DNA from: Confluentibacter sediminis
GTDB taxonomy: Bacteria > Bacteroidota > Bacteroidia > Flavobacteriales > Flavobacteriaceae
Reading direction: 5' to 3'
Assembly (NCBI RefSeq): GCF_003258355.1
Contig: NZ_QKPO01000011.1
Span: 62,001-126,000 of the forward strand
Length of the DNA: 64,000 bases
The notes under the pieces were generated by a model, which saw nothing but the letters and a program-made list of their open reading frames with translations, did no database searches and was not told where the DNA came from. Shown piece after piece: positions 44,192 through 53,073 of this stretch (position 1 is the stretch's first letter; the number at the start of each line of letters is the position of its first letter). The translations under genes and the position numbers were made by a program.

Positions 44192-44381
44192 ATTTAAGGG
44201 CTTTTGATGCTTTTTAGGGCGAGAAATGTAGAAACACCTAGCCTAATTTTATTAATGCGTTAAATGGGCTGAAAATCATTCTTTTTTAATAGCAATTACT
44301 TATAGAATTCTCGGTAATCAATAATTTTTAGTGATATATTAAAATCAATCTAAATTCTGTTTTAAATTTAGTTTACTTTCT

Positions 44382-44389
44382 TACATTTG
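44382..44389 (+). promoter_or_regulatory. -7 promoter box TACATTTG of the OmpH-like gene
   Basis: Exact TAnnTTTG match, with the implied transcript start about 23 nt before the ATG at 44416. Confidence 0.55.
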
Positions 44390-44415
44390 TCCGGATCATA
44401 AAAAACCAAACAAAA

Positions 44416-44931
44416 ATGAAAAATATATTTTATATCGTTGTATTAGTGGTAGCTTTCACTTCTTGTCAAAAACAAGCTAAAATTGGATTTGTGGATAATG
44501 GCACATTAATTAACGATTATCAAAAAAAGAAAGATCTTGAAGCGAAGTTTCAAATAAAAGAACAAAATTTTAGAAAAAGATTTGACAGCATTGATAATGC
44601 GTTTCAGGTTGAAGTTCAAAAATTTCAAACTGAAGCCAATAAAATGGGACAGGCTAAAGCTCAAGAAAAGTATCAACAACTTGGTCAACAAAAGCAAATA
44701 AACGATCAGCAAAAACAAGTTGAAGCGCAACAATTTCAACAAGAGTTTCAAACTGAAATCGATACTTTAATTGTCGCTGTAAAGAAATTTGTTAAAGATT
44801 ATGGTAAGAAAAACGGATACACTTACATTTTAGGGACAAGTGATGCTGCAGCAACCGTATTATATGGTACAGAAGAAAATGATTTAACAAAAACGATTTT
44901 AGAGGCTTTAAATAGTGAAGCAAAAAAGTAA
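44416..44931 (+). CDS. OmpH/Skp family lipoprotein
   Basis: The 171-residue protein has a lipobox ending FTSC (Cys17), so unlike soluble Skp it is predicted to be lipid-anchored. The mature part opens with KIGFVDNGTLINDYQKKKD, like the first strand of Skp. A long Gln/Lys-rich helical hairpin (about 45-120) follows, then a short C-terminal strand region (YTYILGTSDAAATVLYG). Skp proteins shield unfolded outer-membrane proteins in the periplasm. This copy has its own promoter and terminator. A chaperone role is inferred. Confidence 0.82.
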   Translation: MKNIFYIVVLVVAFTSCQKQAKIGFVDNGTLINDYQKKKDLEAKFQIKEQNFRKRFDSIDNAFQVEVQKFQTEANKMGQAKAQEKYQQLGQQKQINDQQKQVEAQQFQQEFQTEIDTLIVAVKKFVKDYGKKNGYTYILGTSDAAATVLYGTEENDLTKTILEALNSEAKK

Positions 44932-44955
44932 CATTCAATTCAATGAAATAATATA

Positions 44956-44985
44956 AAAACCAGCTAATTTAAGCTGGTTTTTTTG
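44956..44985 (+). terminator. Rho-independent terminator after the OmpH-like gene
   Basis: A 9-bp stem (AAACCAGCT with AGCTGGTTT) and a 6-nt loop are followed by a run of T. Confidence 0.85.
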
Positions 44986-45050
44986 TGCAATAATATTTTG
45001 TAAGAAAAGTTATTTTATATAGTTTTTGTAAGATTGAATATCGCAAACCA

Positions 45051-45950
45051 ATGAAGTTTCAAGTATTTTTAAATCAGCCCTTTTTTTATTTAGATAGTTT
45101 AAAAAGTAAATGGATATACATAATAGGGTCATCGGTTTTTGTTTTGCTTTTTCTTTTTTTATTTCAGCCTTATAGTCTTTCAGAAGAGATAGCAAATCCT
45201 ATTAATTCCAACGAAAACATATTTTTATTTTTTTTAACCATTTTTTTAACCGCCTTTTTAGGTTTAAGTTTTTCCCAGTTTGTTTTAAGACCTATTTTTA
45301 AATTTTACAACATTTCTAATGGTAAATATGTTTTTTTTCTGCTATTTGAAACCTTAGTAATTACTTTAACCTATTTTCTGTTTTCTTTTTTTATTCCTGA
45401 TCTAGGAAACGATTTTGAAAATGAATTGAATATTTTATTTCAACTAAAAAACTATTTTAGAGCGTTAATTGTGTTGCTTTTTCCGTTTTTTGGAACAATA
45501 ATTTATTCATTAATAAAAGACTTAAATCATGAAATACAGGCTCTTGAAAATGAAATACACAGGTTTCAAAATAGTTACAAATTTTCAAATCCGCATAGAG
45601 AAACCCCTCTTTTAATTTATAATGAAAATGAAAATTTGGATTTGGAACTCCGTCTTAACAATTTTCTGTTTGCAGAATCGAGCAATCAATATGTTTTGAT
45701 TTACTATTTAGAGACTAATGCAATAAAAAAGCACTTGGTACGTGCTCGCTTAAAAACTATTATAGAAACTTTTAAAGGGTTCCCCGTGGAACAATGTCAT
45801 AGGTCTTTTATTGTAAATTTGCTACATGTAAAAACTCTGATTAAAAAAGAAGGAAAGACTTTTTTAATTATGAATAAATTAAAGGAAGTACATATACCTG
45901 TTTCTAAATCGTACCTAGATTCAATAAAAAAGCGCATGCAAAAGGCTTAA
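45051..45950 (+). CDS. Membrane-bound LytTR family DNA-binding regulator
   Basis: The 299-residue protein has four hydrophobic segments in its first 155 residues (for example WIYIIGSSVFVLLFLFLF, IFLFFLTIFLTAFLGLSF), then a short coiled coil. The C-terminal LytTR DNA-binding domain (about 195-299) has LFAESSNQYVLIYY, LKTIIETF and QCHRSFIVNLLHVK. There is no receiver domain, so it is a one-component regulator, perhaps sensing membrane state or a lipophilic signal. The target genes are unknown. A parS-like sequence with two mismatches lies inside the gene at 45778-45793. Confidence 0.85.
   Translation: MKFQVFLNQPFFYLDSLKSKWIYIIGSSVFVLLFLFLFQPYSLSEEIANPINSNENIFLFFLTIFLTAFLGLSFSQFVLRPIFKFYNISNGKYVFFLLFETLVITLTYFLFSFFIPDLGNDFENELNILFQLKNYFRALIVLLFPFFGTIIYSLIKDLNHEIQALENEIHRFQNSYKFSNPHRETPLLIYNENENLDLELRLNNFLFAESSNQYVLIYYLETNAIKKHLVRARLKTIIETFKGFPVEQCHRSFIVNLLHVKTLIKKEGKTFLIMNKLKEVHIPVSKSYLDSIKKRMQKA
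45778..45793. other. Degenerate parS-like sequence inside the LytTR gene
   Basis: GGTTCCCCGTGGAACA differs from site 2 at two of 16 positions, one of them in the core. Coding constraint could produce it by chance, but it lies within 4.5 kb of two good sites. Confidence 0.3.
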
Positions 45951-46146
45951 TATGCTGGTAAAAATGTTGATGATTCGCTTTTTTCACTCCAAAGACCATA
46001 AATTTCGCTCCAAACTTTACTATTTCTTGTTTTTACACAATTATTAGAATTTATTTTGCATTTAAATCCTCTATAGGTGCAACCTTTTAGTTTTAGTGTT
46101 GTCTTAATAAAAGCATAGATCAATTAAAAAACGAACAAATCAAAAA

Positions 46147-46398
46147 ATGAAGCATATTTTAATAGCCTTAAGTTTGCTCTTTAGTCTGCACACCATTGCT
46201 CAAGAATCCTATAGTATTAGGGGCACATTAAAAGATAAAAAAAATGGAGAGACCTTATTTGGAGCTAGTGTTTATTTAAAAGGAACACCAAGTGGGGTAA
46301 TAACAAATGAGTACGGTTTTTTCTCTTTAACCGCCAAAAAGGGTGTTTATACCTTGGTGATTTCATATGTTAGTTATACAATTACATTCGACAGTTAA
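46147..46398 (+). pseudogene. N-terminal stub of a TonB-dependent receptor
   Basis: The frame gives 83 residues: a signal peptide ending HTIAQ (residue 19), then one carboxypeptidase-regulatory-like domain (SIRGTLKDKKNGETLFGASV, KGTPSGVITNEYGFFSL, VISYVSY). In Bacteroidota this domain normally leads into the plug and barrel of a TonB-dependent receptor of 700-900 residues. Here it stops just after the domain, where the plug should begin. It is therefore read as the 5' stub left by a deletion. A free-standing 83-residue secreted domain is the less likely alternative. Confidence 0.7.
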
Positions 46399-46409
46399 TT
46401 GAACAATAA

Positions 46410-46547
46410 GATAATGGTGGGAACCCATTTTCATCAACCCCAGCTAAAATAAAAAGGAATTGTATTAATACAACGAATGCGGAAAATTATCCTTTAGGGA
46501 ATTTTAGAGCTACAGAGGTTGTAAGTGCCACTTATACCATTCAATAA
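46410..46547 (+). pseudogene. C-terminal fragment of a second gene, resembling DUF4249 lipoproteins
   Basis: Directly after the receptor stub, in another frame, 45 codons are open to a stop at 46547. They read DNGGNPFSSTPAKIKRN, then an Asn/Thr stretch, then NYPLGNFRATEVVSATYTIQ. The pattern NP..STP..I..N......LG.F.A..V resembles the C-terminus of DUF4249 lipoproteins, which are usually coded immediately after a TonB-dependent receptor. No start codon or upstream part is present. The family call is by eye and tentative. Confidence 0.4.
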
Positions 46548-46549
46548 TT

Positions 46550-47695
46550 TTATTCAGATTTTTTATGTAAAAGTCGTGTAAGTTTAATGGACAAATCTGT
46601 TAGTATGATTTTCGAATTACCATTACGCTCAATATGATAAATAGCATCTTGTAATTCATCACTAATTTCTAAAATGTTATTGCCGTGTACAAAAGGTGCA
46701 AATTTTTCCAGTTTAAAGGATTCGGTTTTAGGCTCTAAGTAAATTAAATCTTCAGCTTTATAATTCAATAATAGGGCTTGTCTAAAAAAATCTAGGCAAT
46801 AGTTTAAAAACTGTTTTTGGGTTTCCCTTCCGGTTTTTGAAATATCATCACTCCAAGAAATTAAATCATGGATAGCTGTTTTATTTCCTTTTGCTTTAAA
46901 CGCACTTCTAATCCAAAATATAAACCATTCTTCAAACTGTAAATCTTCAGAATCTTGATAAACTAAATCGCAGGCTTTATTGTAATTCCCATTAGATTGG
47001 TGCGCAATTTTTGTCGCTACTGATACATCTAAACTGTAATTTTTAATTAATGCTTCTTTAATGACTTGTTCAGCTAAAGGCGGAAAATGTAATACTTGAC
47101 AACGCGATTTTATAGTATTTATAATTTGTTCTTCATCTTCTGTAATGAGAATAAAAACCGTTTTACTGGGTGGTTCTTCAATAAGTTTTAGGAGTTTGTT
47201 GGCACAAGCAGTATTCATTTTTTCTGCCATCCAAATAATCATCACTTTATAACCGCCCTCATAGGCTTTTAATGATAATGATTTTACGATATCCTGAGCT
47301 TCGTCTACCCCAATTTGGCCTTGCTTGTTATCTACGCCTAATAAATTATACCAATCAAACAAATTACCATAAGGCTGTTCTTTTATTAATTGGCGCCATT
47401 CTTCTAAATAATGACTGGATACTGGGTGACTTTTAGCTTTATCACTTGTTGTTACAGGAAACGCAAAGTGTAAGTCTGGATGTGAAACATTAGTAAATTT
47501 TGAAATACAATCCGTTTTATCAATATCATTTTTAGTATGGCATAAAATATACTGAGCATACGCAATAGCCATCGGTAGTGTTCCACAACCTTCATTTCCC
47601 ACAAATAATTGAGCGTGAGGGATTCTTCCATTGTCAACACTTTGTGTTAAATGGTTTTTTATGTGTTCTTGGCCTAAAATATCTTCAAAAAGCAT
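46550..47695 (-). CDS. DNA polymerase III subunit delta' (HolB-like)
   Basis: The delta' subunit is part of the clamp loader that places the sliding clamp on DNA. The 381-residue AAA+ protein starts MLFEDILGQEHIKNHL and has a degenerate P-loop (GNEGCGTLP), as expected for delta', which does not use ATP. A cysteine/histidine cluster follows (CHTKND...DCISKF...HPDLHF). The switch region is MNTACANKLLKLIEEPP and the SRC motif is IKSRCQVLHFPPL. The C-terminal collar helices are divergent. The gene converges with the receptor scar, its stop lying 2 nt from the fragment's end. Confidence 0.9.
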   Translation of the reverse strand: MLFEDILGQEHIKNHLTQSVDNGRIPHAQLFVGNEGCGTLPMAIAYAQYILCHTKNDIDKTDCISKFTNVSHPDLHFAFPVTTSDKAKSHPVSSHYLEEWRQLIKEQPYGNLFDWYNLLGVDNKQGQIGVDEAQDIVKSLSLKAYEGGYKVMIIWMAEKMNTACANKLLKLIEEPPSKTVFILITEDEEQIINTIKSRCQVLHFPPLAEQVIKEALIKNYSLDVSVATKIAHQSNGNYNKACDLVYQDSEDLQFEEWFIFWIRSAFKAKGNKTAIHDLISWSDDISKTGRETQKQFLNYCLDFFRQALLLNYKAEDLIYLEPKTESFKLEKFAPFVHGNNILEISDELQDAIYHIERNGNSKIILTDLSIKLTRLLHKKSE

Positions 47696-47699
47696 AGCG

Positions 47700-47707
47700 C
47701 AAACCTA
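47700..47707 (-). promoter_or_regulatory. -7 promoter box (TAGGTTTG on minus strand) abutting the holB start
   Basis: CAAACCTA on the plus strand is TAGGTTTG on the minus strand, an exact match ending 4 nt before the ATG at 47695. Transcription would start within a few bases of the ATG, giving a leaderless or nearly leaderless mRNA. Confidence 0.4.
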
Positions 47708-47881
47708 CATAATTTTTTGCTATTAATAGAATGAAATGGGAATGTATAGATGGTTTGTAGGTCGCCTTAGTCAAATGGAATAAAATCTAATATATCAAAT
47801 AGAAATATCGTTTTTTTATAATTCTTTTTAGGCTCAATCGTTTTCGTTTAAAAACTCATTTTTTAGCTGTGTTTAATTAAT

Positions 47882-47889
47882 TACATTTG
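47882..47889 (+). promoter_or_regulatory. -7 promoter box TACATTTG of pgk
   Basis: Exact TAnnTTTG match with an implied leader of about 108 nt before pgk, longer than for other genes here. Confidence 0.5.
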
Positions 47890-48000
47890 TGAATCTAATT
47901 CGTTAAATTATAAAAATGAAATCGCAGCTAACTATATTATTTTTAATGTAGTGGTAAAAAAGCGATTCTATATAACCTTTAAAAACAAATAAAAGCTTTT

Positions 48001-49188
48001 ATGAAAACGCTAAACGATTTTAATTTCAAAAATAAAAAAGCATTAATACGTGTGGATTTTAATGTGCCTTTAAATGAAAAATTTGAAGTGACAGACGCTA
48101 CTAGAATAGTATCTGCGAAACCAACTATAATAAAGATTTTAGAAGATGGTGGAAGCTGTATTTTAATGTCCCATTTAGGAAGACCAAAAGGGGTTCAAGA
48201 TGAGTTTTCTTTACGTCATATTGTTCAAGACGTTGAAGATATTTTAGGTGTAGAAGTCAAGTTTGTTGATGAATGCATAGGAGAAAAAGCAGAAAAGGCT
48301 GCCTCAGATTTACAACCAGGACAAGTTTTGTTATTAGAAAATTTACGTTTCCATAAAGAAGAAGAGGCTGGTGATAGAGCTTTTTCAGAAAAATTAGCGA
48401 AACTAGGAGACATTTATGTGAATGATGCTTTTGGTACAGCGCATAGAGCTCATGCTTCTACAACCATCATTGCCGATTTTTTCCCAAACAATAAATGTTT
48501 TGGAGATTTATTGGCTCAAGAAATAGAAAGTATAGACAAAGTCATGAAAACAGGTGAAAAGCCAGTTTTAGCGGTGCTGGGAGGAGCAAAAGTATCTTCT
48601 AAAATTACTATTATTGAAAACATTTTAGATAAAGTCGATCACTTAATAATTGGAGGAGGCATGTCTTTCACGTTTATTAAGGCACAAGGCGGAAAAATTG
48701 GTAACTCCATTTGTGAAGATGATAAAATGGATTTGGCCTTAGATATATTAAAACAAGCCAAAGCTAAAAATGTGCAAGTTCATATTCCTGTTGATGTTGT
48801 TGCTGCAGATGCTTTTAGCAATGATGCTAATACACAAATTGTAGATATAGATAAGATTCCAGACGGATGGGAAGGTGTAGATGCTGGTCCAAAATCTGTA
48901 AAACAATTTCATGATGTGGTGATGAAATGTAAAACAATATTATGGAACGGACCATTAGGTGTTTTTGAAATGGAAAGTTTTGCCAAAGGAACCATAGCTT
49001 TAGGAAACTCTATTGCAGAGGCGACTAAAAACGGCGCATTCTCATTAGTAGGGGGAGGAGATTCTGTAGCGGCTGTTAAACAATTCGGTTTTGAAGACAA
49101 AGTAAGCTATGTAAGTACAGGTGGAGGTGCTATGTTAGAAAGTTTAGAGGGAAAAGTATTACCCGGAATAGCTGCAATCATCGAATAA
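48001..49188 (+). CDS. pgk: Phosphoglycerate kinase
   Basis: Pgk transfers phosphate between 1,3-bisphosphoglycerate and ADP in glycolysis. The 395-residue protein has RVDFNVPLN (substrate loop), [31 protein letters not shown], the hinge-side [18 protein letters not shown] and the nucleotide site [10 protein letters not shown]. The length is standard. The leader of about 108 nt contains a tiny reading frame. The lytic transglycosylase gene begins 81 nt later. Confidence 0.97.
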   Translation: MKTLNDFNFKNKKALIRVDFNVPLNEKFEVTDATRIVSAKPTIIKILEDGGSCILMSHLGRPKGVQDEFSLRHIVQDVEDILGVEVKFVDECIGEKAEKAASDLQPGQVLLLENLRFHKEEEAGDRAFSEKLAKLGDIYVNDAFGTAHRAHASTTIIADFFPNNKCFGDLLAQEIESIDKVMKTGEKPVLAVLGGAKVSSKITIIENILDKVDHLIIGGGMSFTFIKAQGGKIGNSICEDDKMDLALDILKQAKAKNVQVHIPVDVVAADAFSNDANTQIVDIDKIPDGWEGVDAGPKSVKQFHDVVMKCKTILWNGPLGVFEMESFAKGTIALGNSIAEATKNGAFSLVGGGDSVAAVKQFGFEDKVSYVSTGGGAMLESLEGKVLPGIAAIIE

Positions 49189-49269
49189 TTTAAATTAAGT
49201 TTTTAAATTAACTTAAAAAATACGATTTTAGCCATATTTAGCGTTCATCAACTTAAAGATACGATATAT

Positions 49270-50835
49270 ATGGCTAAATTTTTTTCAACAATTTTTTTGT
49301 TCATGTTTTGGATTTGTAACTCACAAATCCAAAAACCCATTCCTATTAGTGAACAAACCTCTAATTATACATTGGTTGATAGTACAAATAAAATTGTGAA
49401 TGATATAAAATCCGTTCAAGATTCTACCATATTCAAAGCTGTTTTTGACAATGAACATGCCGCTTCGTTGGATAAGAAGTGGTTAGAAGATTTATATAGT
49501 AATACACTTTTTGATAGTATTTATGAATCTGTTACAGAACTTACATTTGAAAATGTAGACTATCCAGAGCTTCCAACAGATACTCTTAAAGCCAGATTAA
49601 AAGAACTCGATGCGAGAACTCCATTTAATGTAGAGTATAATCCAGCTTTAGAAAGTGTAATAAAGTCGTATTTAAAAAACAGACGAGAGACTTTACAAAG
49701 ACTTATTACCTTGAGCGCTTATTATTTCCCGATGTTTGAGCGTGAATTAGATAACCACAATATCCCTTTAGAAATTAAATATTTGGCAGTTGTAGAATCG
49801 GCTTTGAAACCAAGGGCAAAATCAAGAGTTGGAGCAACTGGTCTGTGGCAGTTTATGTATAGCACGGGTAAGCTGTATGGACTTGATGTAAGCAGTTATG
49901 TAGACGAAAGAAGTGATCCCATTAAATCAACGGAAGCAGCATCAAAATATTTATCAAAATTATATGAAATATTTGGGGATTGGGATTTGGCTTTAGCTGC
50001 CTATAATTCAGGTCCAGGCAATGTAACAAAGGCCATTCGTCGTTCAGGTGGATATCAGAATTATTGGAACATAAGACATAATTTACCACGTGAAACGGCT
50101 GGTTATTTACCCGCATTTTTGGCCAATATGTACATTTTTGAATATGCAGAACAGCATGGTTTTAAAAAGCTTAAGCCAGAATTTGCTTATATCGAAACAG
50201 ATACCATTAGAGTAAGACAAATGATTACGCTCGATCAGGTCTCTGAAGTAACCGATGTCGATATTGAAGAATTACAGTTTTTAAACCCTTCTTATAAACT
50301 TGATATCATTCCTTATGTTAAGGGTGAAGATTATACGCTTCGTTTACCAAGAGATGTTATTGGTAACTTTGTAAGTAATGAGGATGCTATATATGCCTAT
50401 GCTAAAGCTGAATTTGACAAGAGGGAAAAACCATTGCCTCAGTTTTTTGAAGCAAAAGATAAAACAACCTATGTGGTTAGGTCAGGAGATTATTTGGGTA
50501 GATTGTCAAGGAAATTTGGTGTCAGAGTGAGCCAAATAAAGCAATGGAATGGTTTAAGAAGTAATGAACTAAAAATAGGCCAACGATTAACCATTTATCC
50601 TAGTAATTATGTGGCTCCAACCACCACTGCAACATCTTCAACAACGGTAGCAAATACATCACTAAAAAGCCATATTTCTAGTGACATGATAACATATATA
50701 GTAAAAAGCGGAGACTCTCTTTGGAGTATCTCTCAAAAATTTCCTGGAGTTTCTGTTCAAAATATCAAAGAATGGAACGATATTAGTGGTAGTAAATTAA
50801 AACCAGGAATGAAACTTAAAATATCTAAAGGATAA
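49270..50835 (+). CDS. Lytic transglycosylase (GH23) with two LysM domains
   Basis: This MltD-like enzyme cleaves peptidoglycan between MurNAc and GlcNAc, forming the 1,6-anhydro product. The 521-residue protein has a signal peptide (residues 1-19, ending NSQ). The SLT domain carries the catalytic glutamate in AVVESALKPRAKS (Glu176), GATGLWQFM and AAYNSGPGNV. Two LysM domains at about 398-443 (YVVRSGDYLGRLSRKFG) and 473-521 (YIVKSGDSLWSISQKFP) bind the glycan strands. A Ser/Thr-rich linker separates the LysMs. It is followed after 23 nt by the DUF4837 lipoprotein gene. Confidence 0.94.
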   Translation: MAKFFSTIFLFMFWICNSQIQKPIPISEQTSNYTLVDSTNKIVNDIKSVQDSTIFKAVFDNEHAASLDKKWLEDLYSNTLFDSIYESVTELTFENVDYPELPTDTLKARLKELDARTPFNVEYNPALESVIKSYLKNRRETLQRLITLSAYYFPMFERELDNHNIPLEIKYLAVVESALKPRAKSRVGATGLWQFMYSTGKLYGLDVSSYVDERSDPIKSTEAASKYLSKLYEIFGDWDLALAAYNSGPGNVTKAIRRSGGYQNYWNIRHNLPRETAGYLPAFLANMYIFEYAEQHGFKKLKPEFAYIETDTIRVRQMITLDQVSEVTDVDIEELQFLNPSYKLDIIPYVKGEDYTLRLPRDVIGNFVSNEDAIYAYAKAEFDKREKPLPQFFEAKDKTTYVVRSGDYLGRLSRKFGVRVSQIKQWNGLRSNELKIGQRLTIYPSNYVAPTTTATSSTTVANTSLKSHISSDMITYIVKSGDSLWSISQKFPGVSVQNIKEWNDISGSKLKPGMKLKISKG

Positions 50836-50858
50836 TTCCTTCTAACCTTATATTTATT

Positions 50859-51836
50859 ATGCAAAAATTTCTTTTAGTTACAGGTATATTGTTACTCGCT
50901 TTGTCTTGCAAAGACGGTAAGTCTTCCAATGAAAAAATGCTTTTAGATTCCACAGGAAAAATAAACGATGTATTTGTTGTTATTGACAACGATTTATGGA
51001 GTGGTGCCATTGGAGGAGCCATTAGAAATATATTAGCAGCACCTGTTTATGGATTACCACAAGACGAACCTTTATTTAATATCAATCAAATACCAACACA
51101 AGTATTTTCTGGTTTTGTAACAAAGAATAGGACTGTTCTAATAATAAAAATGGATAAAGAATCATCCATTTCTTTTGATAATAATGTGTATGCAAAACCT
51201 CAGCGAGTGATTACTATTTCAGGAAAAAACAAGCAAGATATTATAGACCAACTTAATGAAAATGCGCCTAAAATAATTAGCACGTTTAAAAACATTGAAA
51301 TATTTCATAAGCAACAACAAATTAGAAAAGTATTATTCAACACGAAATCTATCCAAGATCAATTGAAATTAAATATAGATTTTACTACGGCATATAGAAT
51401 TGCAAAAAACGAGAATGAATTTTTTTGGATAAGAAGAGATACTGATACGGGTAGTTTGAATATTATGCTTTACGAATTACCTTATAGTGCTATTCAAAGA
51501 AACGATAGCATCATAAATCAAATAATCAAAATAAGAGACTCTATAGCTAAAAAATATATAGAAGGTCCCGTTGAAGGATCTTATATGACTACAGAAAACG
51601 CTTATACGCCATTTAATACAGAAACTATTTTAGATAATAAACCAACCTTGGAAACAAAAGGCATGTGGGATGTAGAAAATGCGGTTATGGCGGGTCCTTT
51701 TATCAATTATGCGATAGAAGATAAAACAAACAAAAGATGGGTTATTGCAGAAGGTTTTGCTTTTGCACCTTCTGTAGAAAAACGAGATTTTATGTTTGAA
51801 CTAGAAGCAATAATACGTTCGATTAAAATTCAGTAA
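50859..51836 (+). CDS. DUF4837 family lipoprotein
   Basis: The 325-residue protein has a lipobox ending ALSC (Cys17). Family features are INDVFVVIDNDLWSGAIGGAIRNILA near the N-terminus, AYRIAKNENEFFWIRRDT in the middle and WDVENAVMAGPFINYAIED near the end. DUF4837 is found in Bacteroidota and has no established role. Its position 23 nt after a peptidoglycan-cleaving enzyme suggests cotranscription and perhaps an envelope task. A bidirectional terminator follows. Confidence 0.85.
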   Translation: MQKFLLVTGILLLALSCKDGKSSNEKMLLDSTGKINDVFVVIDNDLWSGAIGGAIRNILAAPVYGLPQDEPLFNINQIPTQVFSGFVTKNRTVLIIKMDKESSISFDNNVYAKPQRVITISGKNKQDIIDQLNENAPKIISTFKNIEIFHKQQQIRKVLFNTKSIQDQLKLNIDFTTAYRIAKNENEFFWIRRDTDTGSLNIMLYELPYSAIQRNDSIINQIIKIRDSIAKKYIEGPVEGSYMTTENAYTPFNTETILDNKPTLETKGMWDVENAVMAGPFINYAIEDKTNKRWVIAEGFAFAPSVEKRDFMFELEAIIRSIKIQ

Positions 51837-51847
51837 TATGTTTAATC

Positions 51848-51881
51848 AAAAAACCCAACACGAAGTATGTTGGGTTTTTTG
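51848..51881. terminator. Bidirectional terminator between DUF4837 and tatA genes
   Basis: A 12-bp stem (AAAACCCAACA with TGTTGGGTTTT) has A and T runs on the two sides and lies between two convergent genes. Confidence 0.85.
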
Positions 51882-51898
51882 TATTAAAAAATTAAATA

Positions 51899-52084
51899 CT
51901 ATTTTTTCTTATCCTCACTTTTTTCATCGTCACCTTTACTGGCATCTTTAAATTCTTTAATGCCACTTCCAAGACCTCTCATTAATTCAGGGATTTTTTT
52001 ACCCCCAAATAATAACAAAACCACCACCACAATTAAAATAATTTGCGGAGCACCGATAACCAATGGTAACATATATAAGTTCAT
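51899..52084 (-). CDS. tatA: Sec-independent translocase subunit TatA/TatE
   Basis: TatA oligomers form the pore of the twin-arginine pathway for folded proteins. The 61-residue protein has a short periplasmic N-terminus, one membrane helix ([16 protein letters not shown]) and the hinge [14 protein letters not shown]. The amphipathic helix [11 protein letters not shown] and a charged tail follow. The -7 box at 52104-52111 on this strand places the transcript start about 16 nt before the ATG at 52084, favouring that start over the later one (52072). No tatC is nearby. Confidence 0.93.
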   Translation of the reverse strand: MNLYMLPLVIGAPQIILIVVVVLLLFGGKKIPELMRGLGSGIKEFKDASKGDDEKSEDKKK

Positions 52085-52103
52085 AATGAATATATTTAAA
52101 GAA

Positions 52104-52111
52104 CAAAGTTA
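52104..52111 (-). promoter_or_regulatory. -7 promoter box (TAACTTTG on minus strand) of tatA
   Basis: CAAAGTTA on the plus strand reads TAACTTTG on the minus strand, an exact TAnnTTTG match. Confidence 0.6.
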
Positions 52112-52187
52112 ATAATTTAACTTTAATTATATCGTTTCTAACATAACTTTAGCAAAAAGAAAGGCTAAGCTTTGATATAATTTTATT

Positions 52188-52195
52188 TAATTTTG
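52188..52195 (+). promoter_or_regulatory. -7 promoter box TAATTTTG of the M23 gene
   Basis: Exact match, ending 8 nt before the ATG at 52204, so the leader would be only about 5 nt. Chance is possible in such AT-rich DNA. Confidence 0.35.
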
Positions 52196-52203
52196 TTTTT
52201 AAC

Positions 52204-53073
52204 ATGGATGAAAGAAAAAAAAAGCCAAAAAAATTAAAGAGGAAACTACTAGATAAATATCGTTTAGTAGTTCTTAATGAAGATACGTTTGAAGAACGTA
52301 TATCAATAAAACTTACAAGGCTAAATGTTTTTGTTTTGGTTTCTTTGTCGGCTATCTTATTGGTTTTGGCAACCCTTCTCTTAATAGCTTTTACACCTTT
52401 GCGCGAATACATACCCGGGTATTCTTCTACGGCATTAAAAAAGCAAGCGACCGAGCTAACCTTTCAAGCAGATTCATTACAACAAGTTATAGCCATGAAC
52501 GATAAGTATTATGCGTCTATTAAGAAAGTGTTGCAAGGCGATGTTAGTAAAGTAGATTTTAATAAAGACTCCATTATTCAAGCCGTAAAATTAGAGGTTA
52601 ATGATGTAGATTTAAGACCCATTCAAGAAGATTCTGTTTTACGTGAAAAAGTGGATAAAGAAGATAAATATAATTTATTTGAATCTGCTAAATCAGGAAC
52701 AAATTTCGTTTTATTTCCACCGGTAAATGGGACAATAAGCGAGCCTTATAATTTAAAGGAAAAGCATTATGCGGTAGATTTGGTGGTTGCTAAAAACACG
52801 CCCATTAAAGCCACGGCAGATGGCTCTGTTATTTTTGCAGAGTGGACAGCAGAAACAGGATATGTTATTATTTTAGAGCATAGCCAAGGGCTGTTGTCTG
52901 TATATAAACATAATGCATCATTAACTAAATCGCAAGGCGATTTGGTTAAAGCAGGAGAAGTAATTGCTACATCTGGAAACACAGGAGATTTCACCACAGG
53001 ACCCCATTTACATTTCGAACTTTGGAACAATGGGTATCCTATAAATCCAACTAACTTTATAGATTTTAAATAA
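52204..53073 (+). CDS. M23 family metallopeptidase (LytM-type), membrane-anchored
   Basis: The 289-residue protein has a basic cytosolic N-terminus, one membrane segment (VFVLVSLSAILLVLATLLLIAF, about 40-62), a short coiled coil and the M23 domain (about 165-289). The zinc ligands are in place: KHYAVD (His188, Asp192) and GPHLHFEL (His268, His270). It would cut peptide cross-bridges of peptidoglycan in the periplasm, so it may be an active endopeptidase and not only an amidase activator. The stop overlaps the start of the next gene (TAATG), coupling translation. Confidence 0.92.
   Translation: MDERKKKPKKLKRKLLDKYRLVVLNEDTFEERISIKLTRLNVFVLVSLSAILLVLATLLLIAFTPLREYIPGYSSTALKKQATELTFQADSLQQVIAMNDKYYASIKKVLQGDVSKVDFNKDSIIQAVKLEVNDVDLRPIQEDSVLREKVDKEDKYNLFESAKSGTNFVLFPPVNGTISEPYNLKEKHYAVDLVVAKNTPIKATADGSVIFAEWTAETGYVIILEHSQGLLSVYKHNASLTKSQGDLVKAGEVIATSGNTGDFTTGPHLHFELWNNGYPINPTNFIDFK

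Larger units (their letters stand above)
47696..48000. other. Divergent promoter region between holB and pgk
   Basis: The 305 bases hold a -7 box very close to holB (47700-47707), a -7 box for pgk (47882-47889), and a tiny open frame of 11 codons from 47916 (MKSQLTILFLM) in the pgk leader. Nothing else is recognised. Confidence 0.5.
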
